Assembly: GCA_036562185.1 (NCBI GenBank) | Contig: DATCKN010000022.1 | Location: 1-64,000 of the forward strand | DNA from: Thermoclostridium sp036562185 | Lineage (GTDB): Bacteria; Bacillota; Clostridia; DSM-8532 | Direction of reading: 5' to 3' | DNA length: 64,000 bases | Shown here: positions 1 through 8,414 of the stretch, one piece after another | Layout of the letters: each line of letters opens with the position of its first letter | How positions within the stretch are numbered: the first letter of the stretch is position 1 | Program-made: the position numbers and the translations under genes | Notes under the pieces: generated by a model | The model's input: only the letters and a program-made list of their open reading frames with translations | The model's database searches: none | Told to the model about the DNA's origin: nothing

Positions 1-163
1 GATGACAACTGAGATAAACAGATTGATACAGGATATCAAAAGGCAGGAAAGGCAGAAAAAAGAACTTGAAATCAGAGCACTGCAGGCGCAAATAAATCCT
101 CATTTTCTGTCAAATATTCTAAATACTGTATCATATATTGCTATGGCGATTGCAAATGGATAG
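1..163 (+). pseudogene. Truncated YesM-type sensor histidine kinase (fragment)
   Basis: The reading frame enters from the window edge and codes for 53 visible residues ending in a TAG at 161-163. It carries a basic, coiled linker and then the H-box QINPHFLSNILN, which is the phospho-accepting His region of the His_kinase family (YesM/LytS type). In intact members about 100 more residues follow with the ATP-binding N and G boxes. Here the frame stops only 12 residues after the H-box. It runs directly into the neighbouring regulator, whose ATG overlaps the kinase stop. A kinase without its catalytic domain cannot autophosphorylate, so I read this as the stump of a deleted kinase gene. Membrane and HAMP parts would lie upstream of the window. 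Confidence 0.75.
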
Positions 164-1241
164 TTTGACTAAAGGTTTTGTTGTTGCAGTTGCAGAACCT
201 GATAATTACGAACTTATCAATAATTTGAGCGATAATGAATATTATAAATTTCTCTGTTCAATCAGCAGTATCATGAAAGAATCTACCAGTTCAGATTCCG
301 GTATTGTTATTACCATCATCGGGCGAAACAGAATATTAATATTGGTTCCTGCAGTTAATAGCAATCTGAGTTTGTTTAAAGAGAACTATTTTAGAACATT
401 GACCCATATGAAAAATAATGTGATGAAATTTCTTGGTGAACCCCTGTCTATTGGGGTAAGTGACTTTTGCAGAGATATTATGGAACTTTCATACTATTAT
501 GAGCAAGCTGTAAATATTTTAATTGAAAATCGTTTTCAGGGAAAATTGAATTTTCTTGCACAAGTACGTAATGAACCTGAAACAACAAAAATCATCACTT
601 TAGATATTACTGACGAAAAGGCTCTGTTAGATTCTTTAAGGGGAAAATGCGATTTTACTCCAGATTCAGTTATCAATAAAATATTCGATAATTTTAGAAA
701 TTGCAATAGTGAAGATATTCAATTAGTACTAGCAGAATTGCTTAATATAATTATCAGAGAAATGCGTGACAACAATATATCATCAGATAAAATATTCCAA
801 CAAACAGATTTTAATTATCAAAAACTATTCAAATCGATGAATATATCCGAACTTAAAGAGTGGTTCGCAGAAAGATTTTTAAGATTATATCAGTGCTTGC
901 TGCAAATCCAAGCTTACAGGCATTACAATGAAAATACACGAAAAGCAATATACTATATCGAAGAAAACTACCATCGAAATATTTCACTGAATGATATAGC
1001 TTCTGCAATAAATGTTAACAGTTCATATTTGTCCAGGGTCTTTAAAAATGATACAGGTCAAAATGTAATAGAATATCTTAATAAAATTCGATTGGATAAA
1101 GCCGTATCACTAATAAATGAGGGAAAGTATACAATAAAGGAAATCTCATATAAAGTAGGCATTCAAAATTATAACTATTTTTTTAAGTTGTACAAAAAAT
1201 TTACCGGAACTACTCCAAGTGAATACAAAAAGCAAGGGTAA
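156..1241 (+). CDS. AraC-family regulator, remnant of a YesN-type response regulator lacking its receiver
   Basis: About 361 residues from the ATG at 156; a TTG at 138 is also in frame. The last 100 residues form an AraC/XylS double helix-turn-helix (ISLNDIASAINVNSSYLSRV, then TIKEISYKVGIQNYNYFFKL), the DNA-binding domain of sugar-uptake regulators. The preceding 250 residues match the degenerate linker domain typical of YesN-type response regulators. The N-terminal receiver of about 120 residues with its phospho-Asp is absent. The gene starts inside the truncated kinase, so one deletion probably removed the kinase C-terminus and the regulator N-terminus together. It has no recognisable ribosome-binding site. 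It may be a pseudogene or a phosphorylation-independent DNA-binding protein. Confidence 0.75.
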   Translation: MDSLTKGFVVAVAEPDNYELINNLSDNEYYKFLCSISSIMKESTSSDSGIVITIIGRNRILILVPAVNSNLSLFKENYFRTLTHMKNNVMKFLGEPLSIGVSDFCRDIMELSYYYEQAVNILIENRFQGKLNFLAQVRNEPETTKIITLDITDEKALLDSLRGKCDFTPDSVINKIFDNFRNCNSEDIQLVLAELLNIIIREMRDNNISSDKIFQQTDFNYQKLFKSMNISELKEWFAERFLRLYQCLLQIQAYRHYNENTRKAIYYIEENYHRNISLNDIASAINVNSSYLSRVFKNDTGQNVIEYLNKIRLDKAVSLINEGKYTIKEISYKVGIQNYNYFFKLYKKFTGTTPSEYKKQG

Positions 1242-1329
1242 TCACCAAGAAGATAATATGTTACAGGTAAAAAAGGTATAGTCTTCAGTAAAAATTGTTA
1301 ATTGTTACTAATAAGACAGATTCTATATA

Positions 1330-2130
1330 ATGTGGTCAGGTTATTATCAGAGAATAGAGGGAATTGATTCCTGGGCGTTTGTCGGATTGGATAATTACAA
1401 AAGAGTATCATCGGATATAAATATAAAACCGGCAGTGACCAATAGTATTTTGTTTACAATTGGCATACTTATCGTTAATGTTACTCTTGGAGTTTTGATT
1501 GCAGTTGGGTTGAATAACAAGAAAACTTTGTTCCGCAATGGTTTTAGATCAGCTATTTACCTGCCTGCTTTAACCTCCATCGTAGTAGCAGGTATATTTT
1601 TTAGACTGTTTTTTGCTGGTACCGAAACAACACCATTGAATAAGTTTATGACCATGCTAAATCTACCAACTCGCGAATGGCTATACGATACCAAAATAAC
1701 TGGGGTTTTTGCTTTAGTTGTTACTGCTACATGGCGGTGGCTTGGAACAAATACTTTGTATTTTCTTTGCGGATTGCAAAGTATCCCGGATGAATTATTT
1801 GAAGCTGCAGAAATCGATGGTGCAAACTCCTTTCAGAAATTCTGGAATATAATAATACCTGGTTTGAAACCAATTTTAATATTTGTTAGTACTACTATGG
1901 TCTATGGCGGCCTAAGAATGTTTGGAGAAAGTTATGTATTATGGCCGAGAGGTTCGACACCGGGAGGTATTGGAGTTACTATTGTCCTTTATATTTACAA
2001 GACTGCATTTACACATTTTGACTTCGGTTATGCCTCGGCTCTTTCTGTATTGCTTTTTATTTTTCTGATTCTGATTAATGTGCTATTCATTAAATTGTTT
2101 GGTATAGGAAAACAGGAGGGGAGAGCATGA
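1330..2130 (+). CDS. Carbohydrate ABC transporter permease, MalF type, N-terminally truncated
   Basis: This is an inner-membrane permease subunit of a CUT1-type sugar importer. The 266 residues contain about five hydrophobic helices and the EAA loop (ELFEAAEIDGANSFQKFW) that docks on the ATPase. Family members are usually about 290-310 residues and begin with a membrane helix. Here the frame opens at 1315, after a TAA at 1312, with only RFYI before the Met, so the first helix is missing. No Shine-Dalgarno sequence precedes the ATG. The gene overlaps the next permease by 4 bases. No solute-binding protein gene lies upstream, where it normally would. The transporter is probably not functional as it stands. 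Confidence 0.8.
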   Translation: MWSGYYQRIEGIDSWAFVGLDNYKRVSSDINIKPAVTNSILFTIGILIVNVTLGVLIAVGLNNKKTLFRNGFRSAIYLPALTSIVVAGIFFRLFFAGTETTPLNKFMTMLNLPTREWLYDTKITGVFALVVTATWRWLGTNTLYFLCGLQSIPDELFEAAEIDGANSFQKFWNIIIPGLKPILIFVSTTMVYGGLRMFGESYVLWPRGSTPGGIGVTIVLYIYKTAFTHFDFGYASALSVLLFIFLILINVLFIKLFGIGKQEGRA

Positions 2131-2969
2131 AGAAGCATCATGTGGCGTATAGATTAGCTACCACAGTTGTATTCTCATTATTGTCAATTTGTGCACTTGG
2201 ACCCTTTGTATATCTGTTTATTGCCTCATTTGTTGAAGATATGAGCCAGGTATTCAAGAATGGGCTTAGCCTCAAAATAGAAATGGATATGCTTAGTTTA
2301 AACAACTATATTTTACTTTTTACGAAAAACGACGGGCTCTATTTTAGCTGGTATAAGAATAGCTTGATTATTACTGTACTCTATACGGCAATATCCTTGT
2401 TTTTTTCATCCCTTGTTGGATACGGTGTAACAATGTACGATTTTAAATTTAAAAAGATCCTTGTTGTTATAATACTCAGTACCATGATGATCCCTCTTGA
2501 GATACTAATGCTGCCTTTATATAGAGAAATGTTAAGTTTTGGGCTTCTTAACACTTATACCGGGGTAGTAATGCCTTTTGCAGTATCAGCTTTTGCAATA
2601 TATTTCTTCATGCAATATGCACAAACTTTACCTAAAGAGTTGATGGATGCTGCAAGAGTAGATGGTTGCGGTGAATTCCGCATATTTTTGCAGGTAATGG
2701 TTCCAATTATGATACCTGCTTTTGGTACAATGGCAATATTGCAAGCGATGACTGCATGGAATGATTTTCTTTGGCCCTTAATTGTTATGTCAACAAATAA
2801 AAATTTCACGTTAACAGTAGGGCTGCAAACCTACCTTTCACCATATGGGAACAACTATAATGCATTGTTTGCCGGTGCAGTTTTATCAGTTATACCCATT
2901 ATGGTATTATTTTTAGCAAATCAGAAAACCTTTATTTCAGGACTTACCGTTGGTGGAGTAAAAGGTTAA
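2127..2969 (+). CDS. Carbohydrate ABC transporter permease, MalG type
   Basis: The second membrane subunit of a CUT1 sugar importer, 280 residues, normal length. There is an N-terminal helix (about 8-33), five further hydrophobic segments, and the EAA motif ELMDAARVDGCGEFRIF with the conserved Gly, followed by a proline-rich VPIMIP. It begins at the ATG overlapping the stop of the first permease, with GGAGGGGAG just upstream. The C-terminus ends TVGGVKG, as is typical of the family. Unlike its upstream partner it looks intact. It would need that partner, a binding protein and an MsmX-like ATPase encoded elsewhere. Confidence 0.9.
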   Translation: MKKHHVAYRLATTVVFSLLSICALGPFVYLFIASFVEDMSQVFKNGLSLKIEMDMLSLNNYILLFTKNDGLYFSWYKNSLIITVLYTAISLFFSSLVGYGVTMYDFKFKKILVVIILSTMMIPLEILMLPLYREMLSFGLLNTYTGVVMPFAVSAFAIYFFMQYAQTLPKELMDAARVDGCGEFRIFLQVMVPIMIPAFGTMAILQAMTAWNDFLWPLIVMSTNKNFTLTVGLQTYLSPYGNNYNALFAGAVLSVIPIMVLFLANQKTFISGLTVGGVKG

Positions 2970-2981
2970 GGAGAGTTTATT

Positions 2982-3767
2982 ATGGAAGTACGTTTTCATA
3001 TGCTAAGGCCAGAACAAATCTCAGAAAGGCGTCAGGAATTTCCTGTAGTATATATACCACTTGGAACATTAGAATGGCATGGATTACATATCCCCATGGG
3101 AGCAGATGGGCTTCAGGCTGAAACACTGGCTATTAGATGTGCCACCATCGGGGGTGGGCTGGTTTTCCCTACAGTCTATTATGGAGAAAGCAGAGTGGGT
3201 TCTTTGCTTGAAACAGATCCCTACCGGAAAGCAGGTGTTGCTGAAAGGATGAAAGTTCCATTGGAATGTTTTTCTGAAGAAAGACAGCCATACTCTCATA
3301 GCCAGCAAATTGAGCACTATCATCACCATTTGGTGCACATCCTTGCAGAAGCTGCTTCATATGGGTTTAAGTTGGCTGTTTTTGTGGTGGGTCATTATCC
3401 GTTGTTAGATCATGCCAGGGCAGCTATCCTGTTTTATAATCAATGGTGTTATGATAAAAAGTGGGAGCATATGGGAGCCTGGGCTTTTGCTGATTTTAAA
3501 CTGTTGGAAAGATTATATGATAATCCTGGTGATCATGCGGGGGCGTGGGAAACTTCACATCTTTTGGCATCACATCCCCAATGTGTGGATTTGTCCAGAG
3601 CTGAAAAAGAACTTCAATTCGGAATTATTTCTGCCAGAGATCCTTTGAACTCAACTGCAGAATTTGGAAACAGGATATATGATGAAGCAGCAAAAATAGC
3701 AGTAGAAATAGTAAAAAATCGGCTGGAACACCCGGAACTTTACAGCGGGCATGGCATGAATTTATGA
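2982..3767 (+). CDS. Creatininase-family amidohydrolase
   Basis: 261 residues of the creatininase/formamide-hydrolase fold (PF02633 type). Metal-binding signatures are visible: EWHGLH near residues 27-32, a following Asp, VGHYP near 139-143, and a late Glu in AGAWETS. These residues normally hold two divalent metals that hydrolyse a cyclic or linear amide. GGAGAG precedes the ATG by a proper distance and the gene follows the sugar permease by 12 bases, so it was probably the last gene of that operon. Creatininase-like genes are common beside sugar ABC transporters in clostridia, with unknown substrate. The true substrate cannot be read from the sequence. Confidence 0.8.
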   Translation: MEVRFHMLRPEQISERRQEFPVVYIPLGTLEWHGLHIPMGADGLQAETLAIRCATIGGGLVFPTVYYGESRVGSLLETDPYRKAGVAERMKVPLECFSEERQPYSHSQQIEHYHHHLVHILAEAASYGFKLAVFVVGHYPLLDHARAAILFYNQWCYDKKWEHMGAWAFADFKLLERLYDNPGDHAGAWETSHLLASHPQCVDLSRAEKELQFGIISARDPLNSTAEFGNRIYDEAAKIAVEIVKNRLEHPELYSGHGMNL

Positions 3768-3824
3768 ATAAGGCCAATTAAAAATTAAATATAACAAACT
3801 AAGAGCAAAATACATCTAACTTCT

Positions 3825-3909
3825 ATGCCACCCTTAAAAGTGTGTTATTAGTTATAGTGGGTGGCATCTCTTAATTACATATAAATTCAATTTCGCTGCG
3901 TTATATGTA
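3825..3909 (+). repeat. Two consecutive hairpins between the creatininase gene and rplS
   Basis: Inverted repeats ATGCCACCC (3825-3833) / GGGTGGCAT (3859-3867) and TACATATAA (3876-3884) / TTATATGTA (3901-3909). Both are perfect 9 bp arms with 25 and 16 base loops. There is no strong T-run, so they are weak terminator candidates for the upstream operon. The rest of 3768-3990 shows no gene. Confidence 0.45.
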
Positions 3910-3995
3910 TTTGGAAAACTAATTCTGCTTAATGCTCTCAGGAGTGATGAAGCTGCTTTTCAGATGTCCTATTTACTATGGACACAAAAATACTA

Positions 3996-4024
3996 TTTAC
4001 ACTGTTGGATTACTATGTTATAAT
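3996..4024 (+). promoter_or_regulatory. Promoter of the rplS operon
   Basis: TTTACA (3996-4001), 17 bases, then TATAAT (4019-4024): a near-consensus sigma-A promoter about 75 bases before the rplS start. Transcription would begin near 4031. Confidence 0.75.
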
Positions 4025-4030
4025 CCTTTA

Positions 4031-4100
4031 TTGTGAATACGGGCGGTCCTCTGTCGGATGATTGTTTTCCCGGCAAGAACGTCTATGATTGGAGGGAAAT
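4031..4100 (+). promoter_or_regulatory. rplS 5' leader, possible L19 autoregulatory leader
   Basis: The 70-base untranslated leader (GGGCGGTCCTCTGTCGGATG and following) is more GC-rich than the surrounding spacer. It sits where Firmicutes carry the L19 leader RNA. I could not fold it confidently, so the identification rests on position and composition. Confidence 0.35.
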
Positions 4101-4103
4101 ATG

Positions 4104-4457
4104 ATGGATATAATTCGTGAACTGGAAAAGGAAAGCATGAAGCAAAATGTTCCCGATTTAAAAGTAGGAGATTATGTCAGAGTAGCTGTCAAGGTTAAAG
4201 AAGGTTCCCGTGAAAGACTTCAGGCATTCGAAGGCTTTATTATCGGGATGCATGGCAGTGGGATTCGCCGCGCCATTGTTGTAAGAAGATTATCCTTCGG
4301 AATTGGTGTTGAAAGAGTATTCCCAATTCATTCACCGAATGTTGACAGCATCGAAATTATCAGACGTGGACAGGTTAGAAGAGCCAAGCTGTATTATCTC
4401 CGCGACAGAGTTGGTAAGGCTGCAAAAATTAAAGAAGATATTGGCGCAAAGAAATAA
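4104..4457 (+). CDS. rplS: 50S ribosomal protein L19
   Basis: About 117 residues, the usual size. It matches L19 along its length: KVGDYVRVAVKVKEGSRER near the start, SFGIGVERVFPIHSP in the middle, and the C-terminal VRRAKLYYLRDRVGKAAKIKE. L19 sits at the 30S-50S interface. GGAGGG at 4091-4096 gives better spacing to the ATG at 4104 than to the ATG at 4101; both are in frame. An in-frame TTG at 4089 lies before the ribosome-binding site and is not a start. It is the first gene of the rplS-rbgA-rnhB block conserved in Firmicutes. Confidence 0.95.
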   Translation: MDIIRELEKESMKQNVPDLKVGDYVRVAVKVKEGSRERLQAFEGFIIGMHGSGIRRAIVVRRLSFGIGVERVFPIHSPNVDSIEIIRRGQVRRAKLYYLRDRVGKAAKIKEDIGAKK

Positions 4458-4470
4458 TAAAACTACAGGA

Positions 4471-4500
4471 AAAGAGGACAATATGTCCTCTTTCTTAGTT
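4471..4500 (+). terminator. Rho-independent terminator after rplS
   Basis: Perfect 10 bp stem AAAGAGGACA (4471-4480) / TGTCCTCTTT (4484-4493) with a 3-base loop, followed by CTTAGTT. It may give partial read-through into rbgA. Confidence 0.8.
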
Positions 4501-4624
4501 TATATCAAAAAATATCTTTCACATCCAATCAGGCCAGACTGCTGCCTGTGGATATTACGAATAAATTTTCTTAGTTGATTAAAAGCTAATAATTGCATAC
4601 AAATTTTTTTTATGGTGAAAAGCA

Positions 4625-5512
4625 ATGAATATACAATGGTTTCCCGGCCACATGGCCAAAACAAGGCGGATGCTTTCTGAAAATTTAAAACTGATTGATG
4701 TGGTAATTGAGCTTTTAGATGCAAGAATACCAAAAAGCAGCCAAAACCCTGAGATTAATAAGCTGATGCAGAACAAACCCAGGGTAATAGTACTTAACAA
4801 AAGTGATCTTGCCGATCCTGCAAAGAACAGCTTGTGGGTTGAACGGTTCAGACAGGACGGAATTGACGCCATATGCATAAATGCGCTGACCGGAGAAGGA
4901 ATTCAAAATCTTATGGGTCAAATAAAAAGAATAATGGAGCCCAAACTTAAAAAAGCAGCCGAAAAAGGACGTATACAGAGACCCATCAAAACTATGATAG
5001 TTGGAATCCCGAATGTGGGCAAGTCTGCGCTTATAAACAAAATAGCAGGGAAGGCTGCAGCAATTACCGGTGACAGACCCGGTGTTACAAGAAACAAACA
5101 ATGGGTCCGTATAAATCCTGAAATACAGCTGTTGGATACTCCGGGAATACTGTGGCCGAAATTCGATGACCCGCAGACAGGGATGAACCTGGCATTCACC
5201 GGGGCTATCCGTGATGAAATAATTGATATTGCAACACTTGCATCAAATCTGCTTGAATTACTTTCAAAGCTGTATCCGGAACAGTTGAAAAACAGGTATA
5301 AGCTCGATGGAGTAAAGGATAAGCCAGGGCATGTTATTCTTGAAGAAGCAGGCAGAAAAAGAGGATGCCTTGTATCAGGCGGGGAAGTGGATTATTATAG
5401 GATAAGCAGTATAGTCCTGGATGAGTTCAGAGCTGCAAAAATAGGCAGGATTACATTGGAGACTCCGGAAGAAAAGAGTGATAAAGATGAACAAAAAGAT
5501 GACCGTGGCTGA
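4625..5512 (+). CDS. rbgA: Ribosome biogenesis GTPase RbgA (YlqF)
   Basis: 295 residues of the circularly permuted GTPase family needed for late 50S subunit assembly. The motif order is permuted: G4 NKSD at 58-61, then G1 GIPNVGKS at 127-134, and G3 DTPG at 171-174. The N-terminal MNIQWFPGHMAKTRR is the family hallmark. The C-terminal helical domain would bind 23S rRNA near the L16 site. Position between rplS and rnhB is the same as in Bacillus subtilis. It overlaps rnhB by about 26 bases, which suggests coupled translation. Confidence 0.95.
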   Translation: MNIQWFPGHMAKTRRMLSENLKLIDVVIELLDARIPKSSQNPEINKLMQNKPRVIVLNKSDLADPAKNSLWVERFRQDGIDAICINALTGEGIQNLMGQIKRIMEPKLKKAAEKGRIQRPIKTMIVGIPNVGKSALINKIAGKAAAITGDRPGVTRNKQWVRINPEIQLLDTPGILWPKFDDPQTGMNLAFTGAIRDEIIDIATLASNLLELLSKLYPEQLKNRYKLDGVKDKPGHVILEEAGRKRGCLVSGGEVDYYRISSIVLDEFRAAKIGRITLETPEEKSDKDEQKDDRG

Positions 5513-6257
5513 AATAAGGAAAAGAGCCGAGGAAATGCCACTTGAGGAAGCAGTGTCCTGGCTTGCGGATATCATACCTTCATATGGCATATCTGTGGCA
5601 AGGCTTGCGGATACGTTTTCAAAAAAGTTAATAAGATTAAGGGAAGAAAAAGAAAGACTCCTGCAAATGTCAGTGTTTGAAATTGAGGCACGGAGCAATG
5701 GATTTGTACATATTGGGGGCATAGATGAGGCAGGCAGAGGGCCGCTGGCCGGTCCTGTTGTTGCGGGATGCGTTATTCTGCCCGGGGATTGCTTCATAGA
5801 GCATTTAAACGATTCTAAAAAACTTACACCGTCTATAAGGGACAAGCTGTTTGATATAATAAAAAGTGAAGCGGTTGATTACGGAATAGGCATGGTCATG
5901 CCCGAGGAAATAGATGAAATTAACATTTTAAATGCAACGAAAAAAGCGATGATCCAGGCAGTATCAAATATGAAAACAAAACCCGATTATTTAATTATTG
6001 ATGCCTTGGAACTTCCATTGCCAATACCGCAGTTTTCTGTCAACAAGGGCGACAGTCTAAGCATATCCGTCGCTGCTGCGTCAATAATTGCCAAAGTGAC
6101 AAGGGACAGGTGGATGGAAGAGGCTCATAAATCATATCCCGAATATGGATTTGACAAGCACAAAGGATACGGAACACAAGAACACATGGAAGCTATAAAG
6201 AAATTCGGATTATGTCCGATACATAGAAAAAGCTTTACTCATGGATTGGTGGGATGA
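5487..6257 (+). CDS. rnhB: Ribonuclease HII
   Basis: About 256 residues. It cleaves the RNA strand of RNA-DNA hybrids and nicks at misincorporated ribonucleotides. The catalytic core begins with GIDEAGRGPLAGPVVAG around residues 78-94 (first Asp and Glu) and includes LNDSKKLTP and DYLIIDALELP. The SINKGDSLSISVAAASIIAKVTRD-type segment is present with NKGD. About 75 residues precede the core, an N-terminal extension also present in Bacillus RnhB. An in-frame GTG at 5478 is an alternative start. The end overlaps the next gene by 17 bases. Confidence 0.95.
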   Translation: MNKKMTVAEIRKRAEEMPLEEAVSWLADIIPSYGISVARLADTFSKKLIRLREEKERLLQMSVFEIEARSNGFVHIGGIDEAGRGPLAGPVVAGCVILPGDCFIEHLNDSKKLTPSIRDKLFDIIKSEAVDYGIGMVMPEEIDEINILNATKKAMIQAVSNMKTKPDYLIIDALELPLPIPQFSVNKGDSLSISVAAASIIAKVTRDRWMEEAHKSYPEYGFDKHKGYGTQEHMEAIKKFGLCPIHRKSFTHGLVG

Positions 6258-7734
6258 AAAATTGAAAATTCCTGATTCTGTATCAAATGCAATATTGCAA
6301 TATCTGCAGACGCAAAATCTGGGCAGGCTGCTTGAAGGAGACATATTAACAGGACGCGTCATATCTGTTGATATGGATTTATTACTAATGCAGCTTTTGG
6401 ACGGAAGTAAAATAAGCGCGCAAATAAGTCCTGGTACATCATACAATCCGGGAGATATCCTGAAGCTTAAAGTCATCGACATACAACAGGGAAAGGTTAT
6501 TACAACCGAAGTAGAGCATTATCCGGTGCAAAATGGCGAAGTGGTGGTAACATCAGAAGAAACCGGGTATCATCCGGTACAGAACAACGTATTTATTGCA
6601 ACTGACCCCGAACGTCAGGTACAAAGCAATGCATTTAATGTACATAACGAAAAAGCGAACAATCCGGCAGATATTTTAAAAGCATTAAACCTGCCGGCCG
6701 GTAAATTGCATATTGATATAGTCAATACCATTATCGGAATGGGAAAAAAACCTACCGCGGAAATTATACAGAAGGCTTTTAATATAATTGGAAAAATGCA
6801 GATAGAAGATCCGAAGCATGCAGTGTTTTTGATCTTGAACGGACTGGAAGGTGAAGAGGAATACATACCGGTTTTGAAAGAGCTGGACGCAGGAAAGTTC
6901 CATTTTGCTGAAGAATTGGATAATCTGATTGACTTATTGGATGCATCTGGCGATGAAAACCTTTCGTTTTTTTCGGAAAGAATCAGGTCAATATTTATCA
7001 ATTCGCTTGTAAAAACCTTTGCGCACGAAAAATCAACTGAACAGCACATAGGAGCCTTTAAACGGGAAAAATCACCAGTACACCCCGAAATTGCATTTGA
7101 TAAGGAAATAAGTCAGGAAAAAGAACCTGAACAACATCGAATCACTTTGGACATTAAAAGCCTGAAGCCAAAGGAGATAGCCCTGCCTAAGGCAGATAAG
7201 TGGATTAGTGAAGTGAAAAAAGAGCTTTCCGTATTAAGCAAGTTAATTCAAAACTCAACGGCAGGCAACAAAGAGAAAATAATGTCAGCAGTTGACAGGC
7301 TGGATACGGCAATCCGCCTCTTTAATGAGCTCCAGGGGTTTGAGATGTTTGTTCAGATACCTTTAATCCTTAAGGAAAACAGGCAGACTAACGGTGAATT
7401 ATACATAATGAAGCGGGCAGGCAAGAAAGGGAAGTTAAATTCCAATGACTTCACCATTTTCCTTTCCCTTTCAACCGATAATATCGGCGATTTGGATATT
7501 TTTGTACATGTCAGGAACAAAAACGTCATGATTAAGGTTTTCGCCGAAGATGTAAAGTATAACCAGCTTTTTATGGATGAATACAAATCTTTGTATAATG
7601 ATCTGAAGGAAAAAGGGTATAAACTTTTTGATCTTGATTTTGAGCTGAAAGATGAAAAGGTTAATATTTTCAATGCCGAAAAAAAGACTTTGACATATCT
7701 GGATACAAAAACAAAAATAGATATCAAGGTATGA
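6241..7734 (+). CDS. YlqG-like protein with FliK-type C-terminal domain
   Basis: 497 residues. The N-terminal 100 residues are a beta-rich OB-like segment (GDILTGRVISVDMDLLLMQL). The middle, about residues 100-340, is charged and low in conservation. The last 120 residues resemble the flagellar hook-length control domain (FliK/Flg_hook): ELYIMKRAGKKG, then DIFVHVRNKNVMIKVFAED. Position matches ylqG in Bacillus (rnhB-ylqG-ylqH). It is followed at once by an FlhB C-terminal-like protein, the normal partner of FliK in substrate-specificity switching. No other flagellar gene is nearby and function is unproven. An alternative start is the TTG at 6262 after GGTGGGA. Confidence 0.6.
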   Translation: MDWWDEKLKIPDSVSNAILQYLQTQNLGRLLEGDILTGRVISVDMDLLLMQLLDGSKISAQISPGTSYNPGDILKLKVIDIQQGKVITTEVEHYPVQNGEVVVTSEETGYHPVQNNVFIATDPERQVQSNAFNVHNEKANNPADILKALNLPAGKLHIDIVNTIIGMGKKPTAEIIQKAFNIIGKMQIEDPKHAVFLILNGLEGEEEYIPVLKELDAGKFHFAEELDNLIDLLDASGDENLSFFSERIRSIFINSLVKTFAHEKSTEQHIGAFKREKSPVHPEIAFDKEISQEKEPEQHRITLDIKSLKPKEIALPKADKWISEVKKELSVLSKLIQNSTAGNKEKIMSAVDRLDTAIRLFNELQGFEMFVQIPLILKENRQTNGELYIMKRAGKKGKLNSNDFTIFLSLSTDNIGDLDIFVHVRNKNVMIKVFAEDVKYNQLFMDEYKSLYNDLKEKGYKLFDLDFELKDEKVNIFNAEKKTLTYLDTKTKIDIKV

Positions 7735-7740
7735 TTGCTT

Positions 7741-8037
7741 ATGGAAGAAAAGAAAATCAAGAAGGCAACGGCTTTATCCTATACGCCCAATGAAGACAGA
7801 GCCCCAAAAGTTATTGCATCGGGAAAAGGGGTATTTGCTGAAAAGATAATTGAAAAAGCTAAGGAAGAAAATATACCTGTTGTAGAGGATTCAGATCTGG
7901 CTTCAAAATTGTCTGAACTTAAAACAGGTTCTGAAATTCCTGTGGAACTTTACGAAGTGGTAGCTGAAATACTTGCTTTTGTGAGTCGTGTGGACGAAAA
8001 GGCCGGGAAAAAGTTTGGAAAGTTAGTCAAGGATTGA
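7741..8037 (+). CDS. FlhB C-terminal domain-like protein (YlqH type)
   Basis: About 98 residues corresponding only to the cytoplasmic C-terminal domain of FlhB/YscU export proteins. Conserved stretches are ALSYTPNEDRAPKVIASGKG and ENIPVVEDSDLASKLSEL, with a C-terminal VAEILAFVSRVD. The NPTH autocleavage site of true FlhB is absent, with PNED at the equivalent place. No membrane segment is present. It is 6 bases from the ylqG-like gene. This stand-alone form is widespread in Firmicutes, including species without flagella; its role is unknown. Confidence 0.8.
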   Translation: MEEKKIKKATALSYTPNEDRAPKVIASGKGVFAEKIIEKAKEENIPVVEDSDLASKLSELKTGSEIPVELYEVVAEILAFVSRVDEKAGKKFGKLVKD

Positions 8038-8054
8038 TTCTTGAAAGGGGTTTT

Positions 8055-8414
8055 ATGAATAACAGGCAATTAGGTAAAAAGGGCGAGGAATTCGCTGTTG
8101 AATACCTTAAGCAGAAGAATTACAAAATTCTCCGGAAGAACTACAGGGCAGGAAGATTGGGAGAAATTGATCTTATAGCTGCCAAGGATAACAGGATTTT
8201 TTTTATAGAAGTTAAGTCCAGAACAAACGATTCTTATGGTACTCCTGCAGAGGCAGTGTCGTATAAAAAGCAAAATACGATAAAGAGGGTTGCATTATGT
8301 TATCTTAACGAATACGGAACACCAGACAGCGAAGTTCAGTTTGATGTTGTTGAAATATTAATGACAAAGGATCTGAAGCTTATAGGCATAAATCATATAG
8401 AAAAAGCCTTTTAA
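8055..8414 (+). CDS. yraN: YraN / UPF0102 family nuclease-like protein
   Basis: 119 residues starting at the ATG at 8055, after GAAAGGGG. The family has a Holliday-junction-resolvase-like endonuclease fold. The signature GKKGEEFAVEYLKQKNYKIL, then GEIDLIAAKDNRIFFIEVKSR, holds the Asp, Glu and Lys of a PD-(D/E)XK active site. Function in vivo is unknown; in clostridia it usually closes the rplS-rnhB block. The open frame extends upstream to 8034 but has no ribosome-binding site there. Confidence 0.9.
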   Translation: MNNRQLGKKGEEFAVEYLKQKNYKILRKNYRAGRLGEIDLIAAKDNRIFFIEVKSRTNDSYGTPAEAVSYKKQNTIKRVALCYLNEYGTPDSEVQFDVVEILMTKDLKLIGINHIEKAF

